Positions 26,004-34,099 of a stretch of 54,153 nucleotides of DNA are shown here, piece after piece. The notes below the pieces were generated by a model. The model worked only from the letters and a program-made list of their open reading frames with translations. It had not been told where the DNA came from and did not search any database. The stretch comes from Planctomycetota bacterium. Its GTDB lineage: Bacteria; Planctomycetota; Phycisphaerae; UBA1845; PWPN01. Made by a program: the position numbers and the translations under genes. Each line of letters starts with the position of its first letter. Position 1 is the first letter of the stretch. The stretch is taken from the NCBI GenBank assembly GCA_022711465.1, contig JAKLEZ010000033.1, forward strand, positions 1 to 54,153. The letters are read 5' to 3'.

Positions 26004-27131
26004 ATGTCAGCCAGTCAACCCAGTCTGAAGCCCTACGCCACGACCGCAGCCAATTCACGCGGCCGCGAGCATGCCGAGTCCTTCCCCAGGAATGCCGACC
26101 CGTTCGCCATCGACCGGCAACGCGTGCTGCACTCCGCGGCCTTTCGTCGGCTCGAACGTAAAACCCAGGTCTTCGTCACCAGTGAGCATGACCACTTCCG
26201 GACCCGCCTGACCCACACCCTCGAAGTGGCCAGCATCGCCCGGCGCCTCTGCACCGCCCTCCAGGTCAACGGCAGGGTCGGCGAGCTCATCGCCCTGACC
26301 CACGACCTCGGCCATCCACCCTTCGGCCACGCCGGCGAAAAGGCCCTCGCGCAACTGATGGCCGACCATGGTGGCTTCGAACACAACAGCCAGTCCCTCC
26401 GGGTCATCGAGTACCTCGAACACCCCTACCCCCCTTTCCGTGGCCTGAACGCCAGCTACGAGGTCCGCGAGTCCCTCGCCAAGCACTGCACACTCTATGA
26501 CCAACCCGGCCGACACCCCCTGGCAGACGGCACCCACGCCCCGATCGAAGGACAGATCGCCAATCTGGCCGACCGACTCGCCTACGACTGCCACGATCTC
26601 GAGGACGCCCTCGGAGCCGAACTCATCGACGAGGACCGGCTGGCCACGGTCGCCCTGTGGGCGGAGGCCGCGACCGGACCGCGACATCACTATCCGGATC
26701 TGCCCCTCGCTGCCATCCGCCGCCCGATCCTGGACAACCTCGAGGAGACCATGCTCGACGACATCGTGGCCTACTCACGCCGCCAGATCGCCTCTGGCAT
26801 CAAAACCCTCGACGAGGTTCGCACCTGCGGCCGGCTTCTGGTCGACTTCTCCCCGGCCATGGAATCACGCGTGGCCGAGCTCGAGGCATTCCTCAAGGAA
26901 CACGTCTACCGCCACCCTCGACTGGTCCGCATGGACCACAAGGCCAAAAGGCTCGTCCACGCCCTGTTCGAGGCCTACCTGGCCGAACCCAAGCTGCTCC
27001 CGCCGCGCTTCGTGGACCGGATCGCCGAATCGGGGGCCCACCGCGTGATCTGCGACTACGTGGGCGGTATGACCGACCGGTTCGCCCAGCACGAGCACAA
27101 GCGGCTCTTCGAGCCCTTTGAGCCCGCGTAA
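26004..27131 (+). CDS. Deoxyguanosine triphosphate triphosphohydrolase-like HD protein
   Basis: This is a 375-residue HD-domain hydrolase that in this family removes triphosphate from dNTPs (dGTP preferred in classic members). Motifs in order: FRRLERKTQVF, RTRLTHTLEVASIARRL, the metal-binding LTHDLGHPPFGHAGE, and FEHNSQSLRV. A later NLADRLAYDCHDLED helix supplies further metal ligands. The start was set at MSASQPSLKPYA; the longer frame to 25935 adds a basic stretch unlike the family. The preceding 140 nt contain imperfect pyrimidine/TTCGG-type runs. Confidence 0.88.
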   Translation: MSASQPSLKPYATTAANSRGREHAESFPRNADPFAIDRQRVLHSAAFRRLERKTQVFVTSEHDHFRTRLTHTLEVASIARRLCTALQVNGRVGELIALTHDLGHPPFGHAGEKALAQLMADHGGFEHNSQSLRVIEYLEHPYPPFRGLNASYEVRESLAKHCTLYDQPGRHPLADGTHAPIEGQIANLADRLAYDCHDLEDALGAELIDEDRLATVALWAEAATGPRHHYPDLPLAAIRRPILDNLEETMLDDIVAYSRRQIASGIKTLDEVRTCGRLLVDFSPAMESRVAELEAFLKEHVYRHPRLVRMDHKAKRLVHALFEAYLAEPKLLPPRFVDRIAESGAHRVICDYVGGMTDRFAQHEHKRLFEPFEPA

Positions 27132-27295
27132 GCCACCGCCCGCGGCCACCTTCCCGACACCCCCCCTCGAGCAGCCCACGCAGGATCCGGCGAGGCCTCT
27201 TGGCCAAACGCCGCCGGCGGTGATAAGGTAAACCGTCCGCCCGAGTCGCCAGGAGCATGCCCGGACGGACGCGGCTGAACAGGAGTACCCCGCGC

Positions 27296-28309
27296 ATGTG
27301 CCTGAAGATGGCCTTCGTTGCTCGTCCGGCACGCCGCCGGCGCCGGCCCGGAAACTGGAAAGGTATTGCCCTCCTGGCAGTACTTTTTGCCTCTTGCTCC
27401 CGGCCGGTGAGCGGCCCGCCCGTCGCCGGGGACATCCGCGAACCCTTCACCATCGCGGTCCTGCCGGATACCCAGCATTACAGCCGGAAGTACCCGGACC
27501 GCTTCTACGCCCAGACTACCTGGATACGCGAACACGCCCGAACCGACAACATCGTCTTCGTGACCCAACTGGGCGACATCGTGAACGACGGGGCCAAGGA
27601 CATGAAGCAGTGGCAGGTGGCCGCCAACGCCATGTCCCTGCTGGACGGCGTCGTACCCTGGGGCGTGGCCATCGGCAATCACGATTTCGACAAGCCGAGC
27701 GATCGGTCCGACGGAGCATCCACCTTCATCAAGCACTTCGGCCCCGGCCGATTCAAGAACCCGCCCTGGTACGTCGGCGCCGCCCCCAGCCAACTCAGCA
27801 GCTGCCAACTGTTCAGCGGCGCCGGCCGATCGTTCATGTTCCTGCACTTGCAGCTCGACGCCCCCAAGAAAGACCTCGCCTGGGCGGAGGAGATGCTCCG
27901 CCGCTACCCGGACCGCCCCGCAATCGTCAGTACCCACTCGTATCTCAAGGGCCGGGACGGCATCGCCCGCAATCCGGAACCGGTCCTCAAACATGGCAAC
28001 TCCGGAGAGGACCTCTGGAACAAGCTCATCCGCAAGAACCCCCAGATCTTCATGGTCCTCTGCGGCCACCAGGGGCGAACCGTACACTACCGGCAGATCT
28101 CGACCAACGACGCGGGCAAACCCGTCCTCGAGCTGCTGGCCGACTACCAGAGACAGCCCCTGGGAGGAGACGCCACCCTGCGCCTGCTTCGCTTCGAGCC
28201 GACGCGGCAACGTATCCACGTCCGCACCTACTCACCCTTCCGCAATTCCTACGATTCCGACCACGACAGCGATTTCATCCTGCCCTGGTCGCCACCCGCC
28301 CCGCGATGA
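27296..28309 (+). CDS. Secreted calcineurin-type metallophosphoesterase (lipoprotein)
   Basis: This 337-residue exported phosphoesterase has a leader ending LLAVLFASC, with Cys34 as a plausible lipidation site. The dinuclear metal site reads LPDTQHY, QLGDIVNDG, IGNHDFD, STHSYL and CGHQGR, in the family order. The first Asp region has Gln instead of His after the Thr, as in several bacterial secreted members. AGGAG lies 10 nt before the chosen ATG; the Met at 27257 has a purine run only 1 nt away. The substrate is unknown; secreted planctomycete members are often placed with sulfatases or phosphatases that act on polysaccharides. Confidence 0.75.
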   Translation: MCLKMAFVARPARRRRRPGNWKGIALLAVLFASCSRPVSGPPVAGDIREPFTIAVLPDTQHYSRKYPDRFYAQTTWIREHARTDNIVFVTQLGDIVNDGAKDMKQWQVAANAMSLLDGVVPWGVAIGNHDFDKPSDRSDGASTFIKHFGPGRFKNPPWYVGAAPSQLSSCQLFSGAGRSFMFLHLQLDAPKKDLAWAEEMLRRYPDRPAIVSTHSYLKGRDGIARNPEPVLKHGNSGEDLWNKLIRKNPQIFMVLCGHQGRTVHYRQISTNDAGKPVLELLADYQRQPLGGDATLRLLRFEPTRQRIHVRTYSPFRNSYDSDHDSDFILPWSPPAPR

Positions 28310-28357
28310 GCGGCCCGCAAACCGGACCACCGCCAACCTCGCCGCGGCAACCGACCT

Positions 28358-28373
28358 CCCCCCCCCCCCCCCC
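28358..28373. repeat. Homopolymer of 16 cytosines in a spacer
   Basis: A run of 16 C is followed by T and six more C. It lies between the phosphoesterase stop and the promoter at 28399. The run is prone to slippage and sequencing error. Confidence 0.8.
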
Positions 28374-28398
28374 TCCCCCCTCGGCCTCCGCCGCCGCA

Positions 28399-28427
28399 TT
28401 GCCGCCCTCCGCCGCCAGGCATAGAAT
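28399..28427 (+). promoter_or_regulatory. Promoter of the GH172-like gene
   Basis: TTGCCG, a 17-nt spacer and TAGAAT; the leader to the ATG at 28476 would be about 43 nt. The gene's start is preceded by AAAAGGA 7 nt away. The 16-C run lies 26 nt upstream of the -35. Confidence 0.6.
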
Positions 28428-28475
28428 CGCCCCTGGGAATCGAACCCGTACTCGACAAGCGAAAAGGACCATCGT

Positions 28476-29564
28476 ATGGCGGCGTTCAACGGCCTGGGCA
28501 TGAACATGGGCACCCTCTCCTGGCTCTCGCGGGCTCAGACCCGCTCGATCAGCCCGGAAAACTTCGCCGGCGAGAAGGGCCGGGGCGGCATGGCTGTCGA
28601 CGGCATCGCGGCCAAGGCGGCTCGCGACCTCGGCCGGACCTGGAAGATCTCACCGGCCATCACCGTCGCTCCCGGCGAGTGCCGCGAACTCGCCAATATC
28701 TCCGGCCAAGGCGCCATCCAGCAGATCTGGATGACCCCAACCGGACACTGGCGGTTCAGCATCCTGCGGATCTACTGGGACGATCAGACCACACCCTCGG
28801 TCGAATGCCCAGTGGGCGATTTCTTCGCCTGCGGCTGGAACAAGTACGCCCAGATCAGCTCCCTGCCAGTCTGTGTCAACCCGGGCAGCGCATTCAACTC
28901 CTACTGGGAGATGCCCTTCCGCAAACGCTGCCAGATCACCTTCACCAACATCGCCGAACAGGAGATGACCCTGTTCTACCAGATCAACTATACCCTGACC
29001 GAGGTGCCCGAGCAGGCGGCCTACTTCCATGCCCAGTTCCGCCGCACCAACCCCCTGCCCTACAGGCAAGACTTCGTGATCCTCGACGGCGTTCGCGGCT
29101 GGGGCCAGTATGTCGGCACCTACATGGCCTGGGGCACCAACAACAACGGCTGGTGGGGCGAGGGTGAGATCAAGTTCTTCATGGATGGCGACGACGCCTA
29201 CCCCACCATCTGTGGCACCGGAACCGAGGATTACTTCTGCGGCTCGTATTGCTTCACCGACGGCGAGGGCGGCAAGGGCACCTATCGCGAATTCACGACC
29301 CCTTACTCCGGCCTGCCCCAGGTCATCCGCCCGGACGGCACCTACCTCTCCCAGACCCGCTTCGGCATGTACCGCTGGCACCTCGCCGACCCGATCCGCT
29401 TTCAGACGGAACTCCGGGTCACCCTGCAGGCCCTCGGCTGGCGAAGCGGCGGGCGATATCTGCCGTTGCAGGACGACATCGCCTCGGTAGCCTATTGGTA
29501 CCAGACGCTGCCCACCACCCCGTTTCCGCCGCTGCCGGACAAGGACTGCTTGGAAGTGATTTAG
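28476..29564 (+). CDS. DUF2961 / GH172-like glycoside hydrolase
   Basis: This 362-residue protein matches DUF2961, the family now known as GH172 (fructofuranosidases and arabinofuranosidases). The signature GTGTEDYF contains Glu251, and Glu272 follows in TYREFTTPYSG. The 21-residue gap equals the spacing I recall for the nucleophile and acid/base of the first characterised member, so both catalytic residues appear present. Family members form trimers or higher oligomers of jelly-roll domains. There is no signal peptide: the N-terminus MAAFNGLGMNMGTLSWLSRA is not a leader, so it should act inside the cell on imported furanosides. The substrate is unknown. Nothing nearby encodes a sugar transporter. 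Confidence 0.82.
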   Translation: MAAFNGLGMNMGTLSWLSRAQTRSISPENFAGEKGRGGMAVDGIAAKAARDLGRTWKISPAITVAPGECRELANISGQGAIQQIWMTPTGHWRFSILRIYWDDQTTPSVECPVGDFFACGWNKYAQISSLPVCVNPGSAFNSYWEMPFRKRCQITFTNIAEQEMTLFYQINYTLTEVPEQAAYFHAQFRRTNPLPYRQDFVILDGVRGWGQYVGTYMAWGTNNNGWWGEGEIKFFMDGDDAYPTICGTGTEDYFCGSYCFTDGEGGKGTYREFTTPYSGLPQVIRPDGTYLSQTRFGMYRWHLADPIRFQTELRVTLQALGWRSGGRYLPLQDDIASVAYWYQTLPTTPFPPLPDKDCLEVI

Positions 29565-29735
29565 CCCCGCTCGTCACCGCCCGTTTCTCCCGACGCGGCC
29601 CCGGCAAGTACGCCTTGCCCGAGCCCCCCACCGTCGCCGCTCACCATCCGGCCGGTGAACTCAGGACATCTTGCCCACCCCGCCGGCTTGGACACGGGAG
29701 CAGTGACCGGCAATGCCGGACGACGTCCAACCCCG

Positions 29736-30446
29736 TCAATCGATGATCTTCCGCTCCCTCAACAGCGAGAGGATGACGTCGATCGCCTCACGACTCGATA
29801 CCCGCTCGATGTTGATGAGCAAGTCGAACCGGGCGGGATCATTGATCTCCCTGTGAAAGTGCTTCTGGATGAACCTGGCTCTGGCCCGTTCAATGACGCC
29901 CACTTCCCTGGCCGCCACCTTCAAGGTCAGTCCGTTCGCTCGTGCGAAGTTGGCGATCCGGTGCTCCAGCGAGGCGACGATCTTGACGCGCACCCCCTTG
30001 GTCGTCGGGAGTATCAGGTCCGAGGCCCGGCCGACAAAGACCGCCGGTCCCTTGCGAGCGAGGAACAGAATCGTCTCGGTCAGGCGATGAAAGTAGTCCT
30101 CCCGCTTGAGGTCACTGTGAAGGAAGGACCGCATGGCACTCTCGAACCAGTTCAGGTCCCGCTCGTCCATGGCCTTGTAGAGACGCGACCGGAGTTCGTC
30201 GTTGCCGGCCATTTCCGTGAGAATGTCGCGGTCGAACAACGGCCAGCGGAGTCTTTTCGCCAGTTGAGCCGCTAGCTCGCCGCCGCCTCCACCAACGTTG
30301 TTGGCGACGGTCACGAAGTCGAACACCGCCGCACCGGAACCGGAGGACCGTACGGGCCGCTGGGCCTGGGTGAGCTCCCAATTGCGAAGCTGCCGCTCCG
30401 CAAGCTTGGCCGCCGCCAGTTTCTGGGACGCAGGTTTCTCGATCAT
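29736..30446 (-). CDS. Cytidylate-kinase-like family protein
   Basis: This 236-residue protein matches the Cytidylate_kin2-type family, predicted P-loop enzymes of unknown substrate. The strand VFDFVTVANN and the glycine loop NVGGGGGELAAQLAKRL correspond to the family's GSGGREIA loop, but the serine and arginine are replaced by glycines, so nucleotide binding may be altered. LFDRDILTEMA and the segment around VFVGRASDLIL with VRVKIVA follow as in the family. AAGGAGG lies 6 nt before the start at 30446, which decides it; the frame is open to 30557. It converges on the GH172-like gene and diverges from the queuosine transporter. Confidence 0.75.
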   Translation of the reverse strand: MIEKPASQKLAAAKLAERQLRNWELTQAQRPVRSSGSGAAVFDFVTVANNVGGGGGELAAQLAKRLRWPLFDRDILTEMAGNDELRSRLYKAMDERDLNWFESAMRSFLHSDLKREDYFHRLTETILFLARKGPAVFVGRASDLILPTTKGVRVKIVASLEHRIANFARANGLTLKVAAREVGVIERARARFIQKHFHREINDPARFDLLINIERVSSREAIDVILSLLRERKIID

Positions 30447-30606
30447 GGTCGACCTCCTTGCTGGAATTGCCGGAAAGAGCCAGTCCATTGCACCGTCGGA
30501 TGCTTCGATCGGTCCGCCACGACCCGTCACGGCTCTGCCACGAACGACACTCTCCATTCTATCACCGCGGGAGGAAACCAGGGAGTGTGCCCAAAACGCC
30601 CGCGAG

Positions 30607-30612
30607 TATAAT
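30607..30612 (+). promoter_or_regulatory. Consensus -10 box for a leaderless transporter gene
   Basis: TATAAT is followed by CGCCCCG (7 nt) and then the ATG at 30620. No Shine-Dalgarno sequence can fit between them, and no good -35 is visible. It is a further example of the box-to-start arrangement found at several genes in the window. Confidence 0.55.
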
Positions 30613-30619
30613 CGCCCCG

Positions 30620-31429
30620 ATGGGCTACAACGAGATGATCTTCCTGGGCCACCTGATGGTCGCCGGGGCCGTGCTGCTGGCCGCAGCCCGACTCGGACGA
30701 ATGTGGATCACGGGCCTGATCGTCACCTACACCCTGCTCATGAACATCACCGTGATGAAGAACATGACCATCCTCGGAATGCCCGTGACCGATGGCAATG
30801 TCCAATTCGCCACCGTCTTCCTGGCGAGCAACGTTCTCAACGAGCATTACGGCCGGCCGGCCGCCAGGGAAGCGGTCTGGATCGCGTTCTTCTGTGGCTT
30901 CGCGGCCGTGGCCATCATGCAGTTCGATCTCTGGTACGCACCCAACGCCGACGATACCGCCCAGAGGCACCTGGAGTACTTCTTTAACGTGTGGGCCTTC
31001 CCACGCATCATGATCGTCTCCATGATCAGCTACCTGCTCTCCCAGTTGCTCGATGTTCAACTCTACCACCTCATACGCCGCCGCACCGGCCTGAAGCTCA
31101 TGTGGCTGCGCAGCAACGGCTCCACCTGGATCTCCCAGGCCTTCGACACCGTCTTCTTCACCACCGCCGCCCTGGTCGGCACAACGATCAACACCTGGCC
31201 GGACTGGGCCGGGGCCGTCGTCTTCGCCTACCTGGTCAAGATCCTCACCGCAGCCCTCAACACCCCTTTCCTCTACCTGACCACCTGGCGCCCACTCCTG
31301 CCAATCGGGTCCCAGCGCCCGCCCGCAGGGAGAGGCTCGCCCGATTCACCCCCGGCATCCCCCGTTGTGCCGGTCGAATCGAAGCGGGCGGCCACCGCAT
31401 CTGACCAGCCCGACCCGGCCCAGCGGTGA
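30620..31429 (+). CDS. Queuosine precursor transporter (YhhQ/VUT family)
   Basis: This 269-residue inner-membrane protein should import queuosine precursors (preQ0, preQ1 or queuine). About six membrane segments are visible between residues 5 and 225. The family segment FLASNVLNEHYG occurs near residue 70, and the helix WISQAFDTVFFTTAAL at about 175 matches the second conserved patch. The last 45 residues are Pro/Ala-rich and probably cytosolic. The ATG at 30620 was chosen because TATAAT ends 7 nt upstream; the open frame to 30458 would begin before the likely transcript start. No queuosine-synthesis gene is nearby. Confidence 0.85.
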   Translation: MGYNEMIFLGHLMVAGAVLLAAARLGRMWITGLIVTYTLLMNITVMKNMTILGMPVTDGNVQFATVFLASNVLNEHYGRPAAREAVWIAFFCGFAAVAIMQFDLWYAPNADDTAQRHLEYFFNVWAFPRIMIVSMISYLLSQLLDVQLYHLIRRRTGLKLMWLRSNGSTWISQAFDTVFFTTAALVGTTINTWPDWAGAVVFAYLVKILTAALNTPFLYLTTWRPLLPIGSQRPPAGRGSPDSPPASPVVPVESKRAATASDQPDPAQR

Positions 31430-31845
31430 AAACACCGCCTGCATCCAACCCGCAAAACACCGCGCAGACCAGCGACACATCGGCCGGTCCAATAATGCTG
31501 ACCTCATGAGCAAGCCAACCATGACGACTCCCGCCCCCACCAGGCCCGCCTCCGCCCAGCAGCCACCATCGAGCCACCCGAGAACATCGGTCCCGGACAT
31601 GCGGGCGGTCACCTGGTGACGAAAAACCGCCGCGCCGATTGACCAACTGGATCGAGCGGAGTAGGATATGAAACTGGGGGAGAGCAGGGCGTTCCCATGC
31701 CAATTGGCCCTGTGTCACCTCGCAGCAGGAGGCGGGGAGGTCCCGTCTTGACACTACCCGGTTTGGACAAAGCGCAGGGGGTGCGTTTCGGCATGGTCAG
31801 TCCGATTCGCAACCTGGGGAAGCGTGTTCTTCAAAGGAGGGTCTG
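31430..31845. other. Intergenic stretch before the first PEP-CTERM gene
   Basis: No gene is supported; minus-strand frames here are Gly/Arg-rich shadows. A perfect TTGACA occurs at 31748-31753, but nothing resembling a -10 sits 17 nt later. AAAGGAGG lies 5-6 nt before the ATG at 31846, so that gene uses a normal ribosome-binding site and probably has a long leader. Confidence 0.4.
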
Positions 31846-32559
31846 ATGAAGCGTATCACGGTCGCAATCACCATCGTGCTGGCCTGTGCCCTGGCAGCCC
31901 AAGCGGCATTCATCGTGGAGCCGGCCACGGGTGGTAAGGCCACCGCCAATTTCACCGGGACCGCCCGGTTCTCCGACACCAAGGGCTTGGCTGTGGGCTT
32001 GAGCGGGGTCAAATCCGCCTATGGCAGCACGGCAGCCCCGCACACGTACGTGGTCTCCTATACGCCAGGCGTGGACGTGGACAATACCGTCCTGGCCCCT
32101 GGCACGCTGCTGGGTAAGCAGACGCTGGATCCTGCGGCCGCCCCTGCGGTCTCGCCCGTGACCGGAGACCTGCTCGCATCCGGCCTGACTGGCGGTCAAA
32201 CCGGCCTGTACAACGTCTACCTGACCTGGCCAGTCTCGACCAACGTCAGTACAACCGGCACGACGATCACCGTCACCTACTCGCCCACGCTTGACGGTGT
32301 TGGCGCGATCACGTTCAATCCCGTGATCCAGAACACCGGCAGCACCGGTACGCCCGGCGGCAACGATGGCTGGTTGCTCGTGGCCTCCAATGTTCCGCTC
32401 GACGCGGGCACGAAGTACACGGTCACGCTGGCAGCTAACTCCACGGCCTGGACGTCTCAGCGGCTGGCCGGTGTGATGTGGGAAGCCGTTCCCGAGCCCG
32501 CCACCCTGGCCCTGCTCGGCATCGGCGGACTGTTCCTACGTCGGCGTCGAACCGCTTAA
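31846..32559 (+). CDS. PEP-CTERM sorting domain protein
   Basis: This 237-residue exported protein has a signal peptide (residues 1-21, ending AAQAAF). The body is rich in Thr, Gly and beta-strands (TTGTTITVTYSPTLDG). The C-terminal sorting tail EAVPEPATLALLGIGGL is followed by a basic RRRR end. Exosortase removes such tails during surface export, often with glycan attachment. The body resembles no characterised domain. AAGGAGG before the start is strong, and a perfect terminator follows the stop by 75 nt, so it is a single-gene unit. Confidence 0.85.
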   Translation: MKRITVAITIVLACALAAQAAFIVEPATGGKATANFTGTARFSDTKGLAVGLSGVKSAYGSTAAPHTYVVSYTPGVDVDNTVLAPGTLLGKQTLDPAAAPAVSPVTGDLLASGLTGGQTGLYNVYLTWPVSTNVSTTGTTITVTYSPTLDGVGAITFNPVIQNTGSTGTPGGNDGWLLVASNVPLDAGTKYTVTLAANSTAWTSQRLAGVMWEAVPEPATLALLGIGGLFLRRRRTA

Positions 32560-32634
32560 CGCATCGGTTGAGGACGCCCGGCCGGCTCCCCGGTCGGCCT
32601 GCAATCCTCTTCCAGCCCCTGTCAACTTGCCACC

Positions 32635-32673
32635 AAGCCTCCGGCCTGAATCGGGCCGGAGGCTTTCTTTTTT
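32635..32673 (+). terminator. Rho-independent terminator
   Basis: A perfect 12-bp stem, AAGCCTCCGGCC paired with GGCCGGAGGCTT, encloses a 7-nt loop and is followed by TCTTTTTT. It ends the first PEP-CTERM transcript. Confidence 0.92.
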
Positions 32674-32708
32674 ACCTCCACTGTACGACATCCCGGACCA
32701 GATGGCTA

Positions 32709-32737
32709 TTGACATTTCTCGCCCCTGGACTTATTAT
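32709..32737 (+). promoter_or_regulatory. Near-consensus sigma-70 promoter of the second PEP-CTERM gene
   Basis: TTGACA, a 17-nt spacer and TATTAT form the best vegetative promoter in the window. It begins 36 nt after the upstream terminator. The expected start near 32744 leaves a 5' leader of about 227 nt. Confidence 0.8.
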
Positions 32738-32840
32738 GTAATTCGATCGCATCGGAGGAGGACGAGGGAGCCATTTCTGCGGTTGCCTTCTCTGAGAGCT
32801 GGATCGGGCTGGAACGATGAGCCTTTGAGTGTGCGGTGAC

Positions 32841-32865
32841 GCCTTTCCTGTTCGATGGGAAAGGC
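32841..32865 (+). promoter_or_regulatory. Hairpin in the long 5' leader of the PEP-CTERM gene
   Basis: A perfect 8-bp stem, GCCTTTCC paired with GGAAAGGC with a 9-nt loop, lies midway in the leader, about 105 nt before the start codon. It does not match a riboswitch I know. The rest of the leader shows no open frame of note. Confidence 0.35.
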
Positions 32866-32970
32866 CGACAAGTACATGTCGAGCCGGGTGCTGATTCAGT
32901 GCAACGGGTTGGTCGGGAAGGTCCTGGCCGCACGAGTCTGCTTGGCTTCAACTCATGAAGGAGTGTGGGA

Positions 32971-33738
32971 ATGAAACGCAAGCTTCACATTCTGGCGACG
33001 GCCGTCGTGGTGCTGGCCATCGCAGGTGTCGTGGCCGACGCCGCCTCACTGAAGGTGTCCCTCGGAACGCGGGAAACCAACAAGACAACGGTTGCCATCG
33101 GCGGCGATGGCGGCGGATCTGGCGGCACCGGCATCGAGTGGGTCGCCCCGGTCGACTCCCTGGACCTGCCGATGGACGGCCAGTGGCGCCAGTACTCGTT
33201 CTCGATGAACGCATTCAACTCACCGTCCTTCACCGGGAACGGCACCGTGGATGGGACCGCCGGGGCGCTCGAGCATCTGCGGTTTGTCCCGGACGGCGTC
33301 TACTCCGGCCCCTACAAGATCTGGATTGACGATGTGGCCGAAACCGTCGCGGGTGCCGCCGAGACGGTGATCACCAGCTTCGCCGGCGCCGCGGACAACG
33401 ATCAGGTCATGTTCCGGCAGCCCAGCTTCTCGGGATCGACGTCCGCAAACTTGCTCGGAGCGCCGAACTTCAGCGGGGTCGATAACACCGTGGGTCACAC
33501 CGACAACTCCTCCCTCCGGGTCGAGTTCCAGTTCGTCGACGCCACGCCGCATGTTCCCGGTGTCGCCGGCGGACGTTGGCTGCGCCTGACGACCAATGCC
33601 GCTCCCTCACTGCCGAATCCCAACCTCTACTACGGCGAAGGGAATGTCGTCACGGTGTGGATGAAGGCCGTTCCCGAGCCCGCCACGCTCTCGCTGCTGG
33701 CCCTCGGCACCCTCTTCATTCGTCGCCGTCGAGCCTGA
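32971..33738 (+). CDS. PEP-CTERM sorting domain protein
   Basis: This 255-residue exported protein has a signal peptide (1-26, ending VVADAAS) and a beta-rich body. Features include a Gly-rich turn (GGDGGGSGGTG), the segment YKIWIDDVAETV that resembles the edge of a carbohydrate-binding sandwich, and the C-terminal sorting tail KAVPEPATLSLLALGTL followed by RRRR. The body does not resemble that of the PEP-CTERM protein just upstream, so the two are not simple duplicates. AAGGAG lies 7 nt before the chosen ATG; the upstream ATG at 32965 in the same frame has no site. It has its own strong promoter and a downstream hairpin. No exosortase or EPS gene is in the window. Confidence 0.85.
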   Translation: MKRKLHILATAVVVLAIAGVVADAASLKVSLGTRETNKTTVAIGGDGGGSGGTGIEWVAPVDSLDLPMDGQWRQYSFSMNAFNSPSFTGNGTVDGTAGALEHLRFVPDGVYSGPYKIWIDDVAETVAGAAETVITSFAGAADNDQVMFRQPSFSGSTSANLLGAPNFSGVDNTVGHTDNSSLRVEFQFVDATPHVPGVAGGRWLRLTTNAAPSLPNPNLYYGEGNVVTVWMKAVPEPATLSLLALGTLFIRRRRA

Positions 33739-33817
33739 GTGGACTCGGCACTCGACTCGGCCATGCACGCAGGTGGCTCGACCATCGGGCCGACCATCTG
33801 CAAGTGAGATGTATTCC

Positions 33818-33861
33818 AAGACTCGGCTTACGACGCCATCATGCGCCGCAAGCCGGGTCTT
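33818..33861 (+). terminator. Probable terminator of the second PEP-CTERM gene
   Basis: A 12-bp stem, AAGACTCGGCTT paired with AAGCCGGGTCTT with one G-U pair, encloses a 20-nt loop and is followed by GTCTTAT. The T-run is weak and the loop is large. Confidence 0.55.
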
Positions 33862-33971
33862 GTCTTATCTGCCTCTCTCAGCCTGTCATCACATCCATCC
33901 ATCAACCGCCATCACGATTTGGCAGCTGCCGTCAGACCTCACCCACGTGCCGGCGGAAGCCCGTCTGCCCT

Positions 33972-34001
33972 TTGACGTACACCCCGTCGCCCCGATAGAG
34001 T
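33972..34001 (+). promoter_or_regulatory. Promoter of the propeller-cytochrome gene
   Basis: TTGACG, an 18-nt spacer and TAGAGT. The leader to the ATG at 34100 would be about 92 nt. The remainder of 33739-34099 holds the upstream terminator and no gene. Confidence 0.55.
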
Positions 34002-34099
34002 GGTAAGCGGATGGCCGGCGATCCGTCGCTTGCCGACGGCGTGATTTCGTCCCTTACCCGGGTACCGGCGATGGCTGGCAGCAGGCCGAGGTGGAGATA

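Noticed and set aside
28428..28460. tRNA-like T-arm wording (GGTTCGATTCC on the minus strand)
   Set aside because: The flanking bases do not pair as a T-stem and no acceptor or anticodon arm can be built around it.
31748..31776. Promoter with TTGACA before the first PEP-CTERM gene
   Set aside because: The position 17 nt downstream reads AGCGCA, which is not a -10 box, and other spacings are no better.
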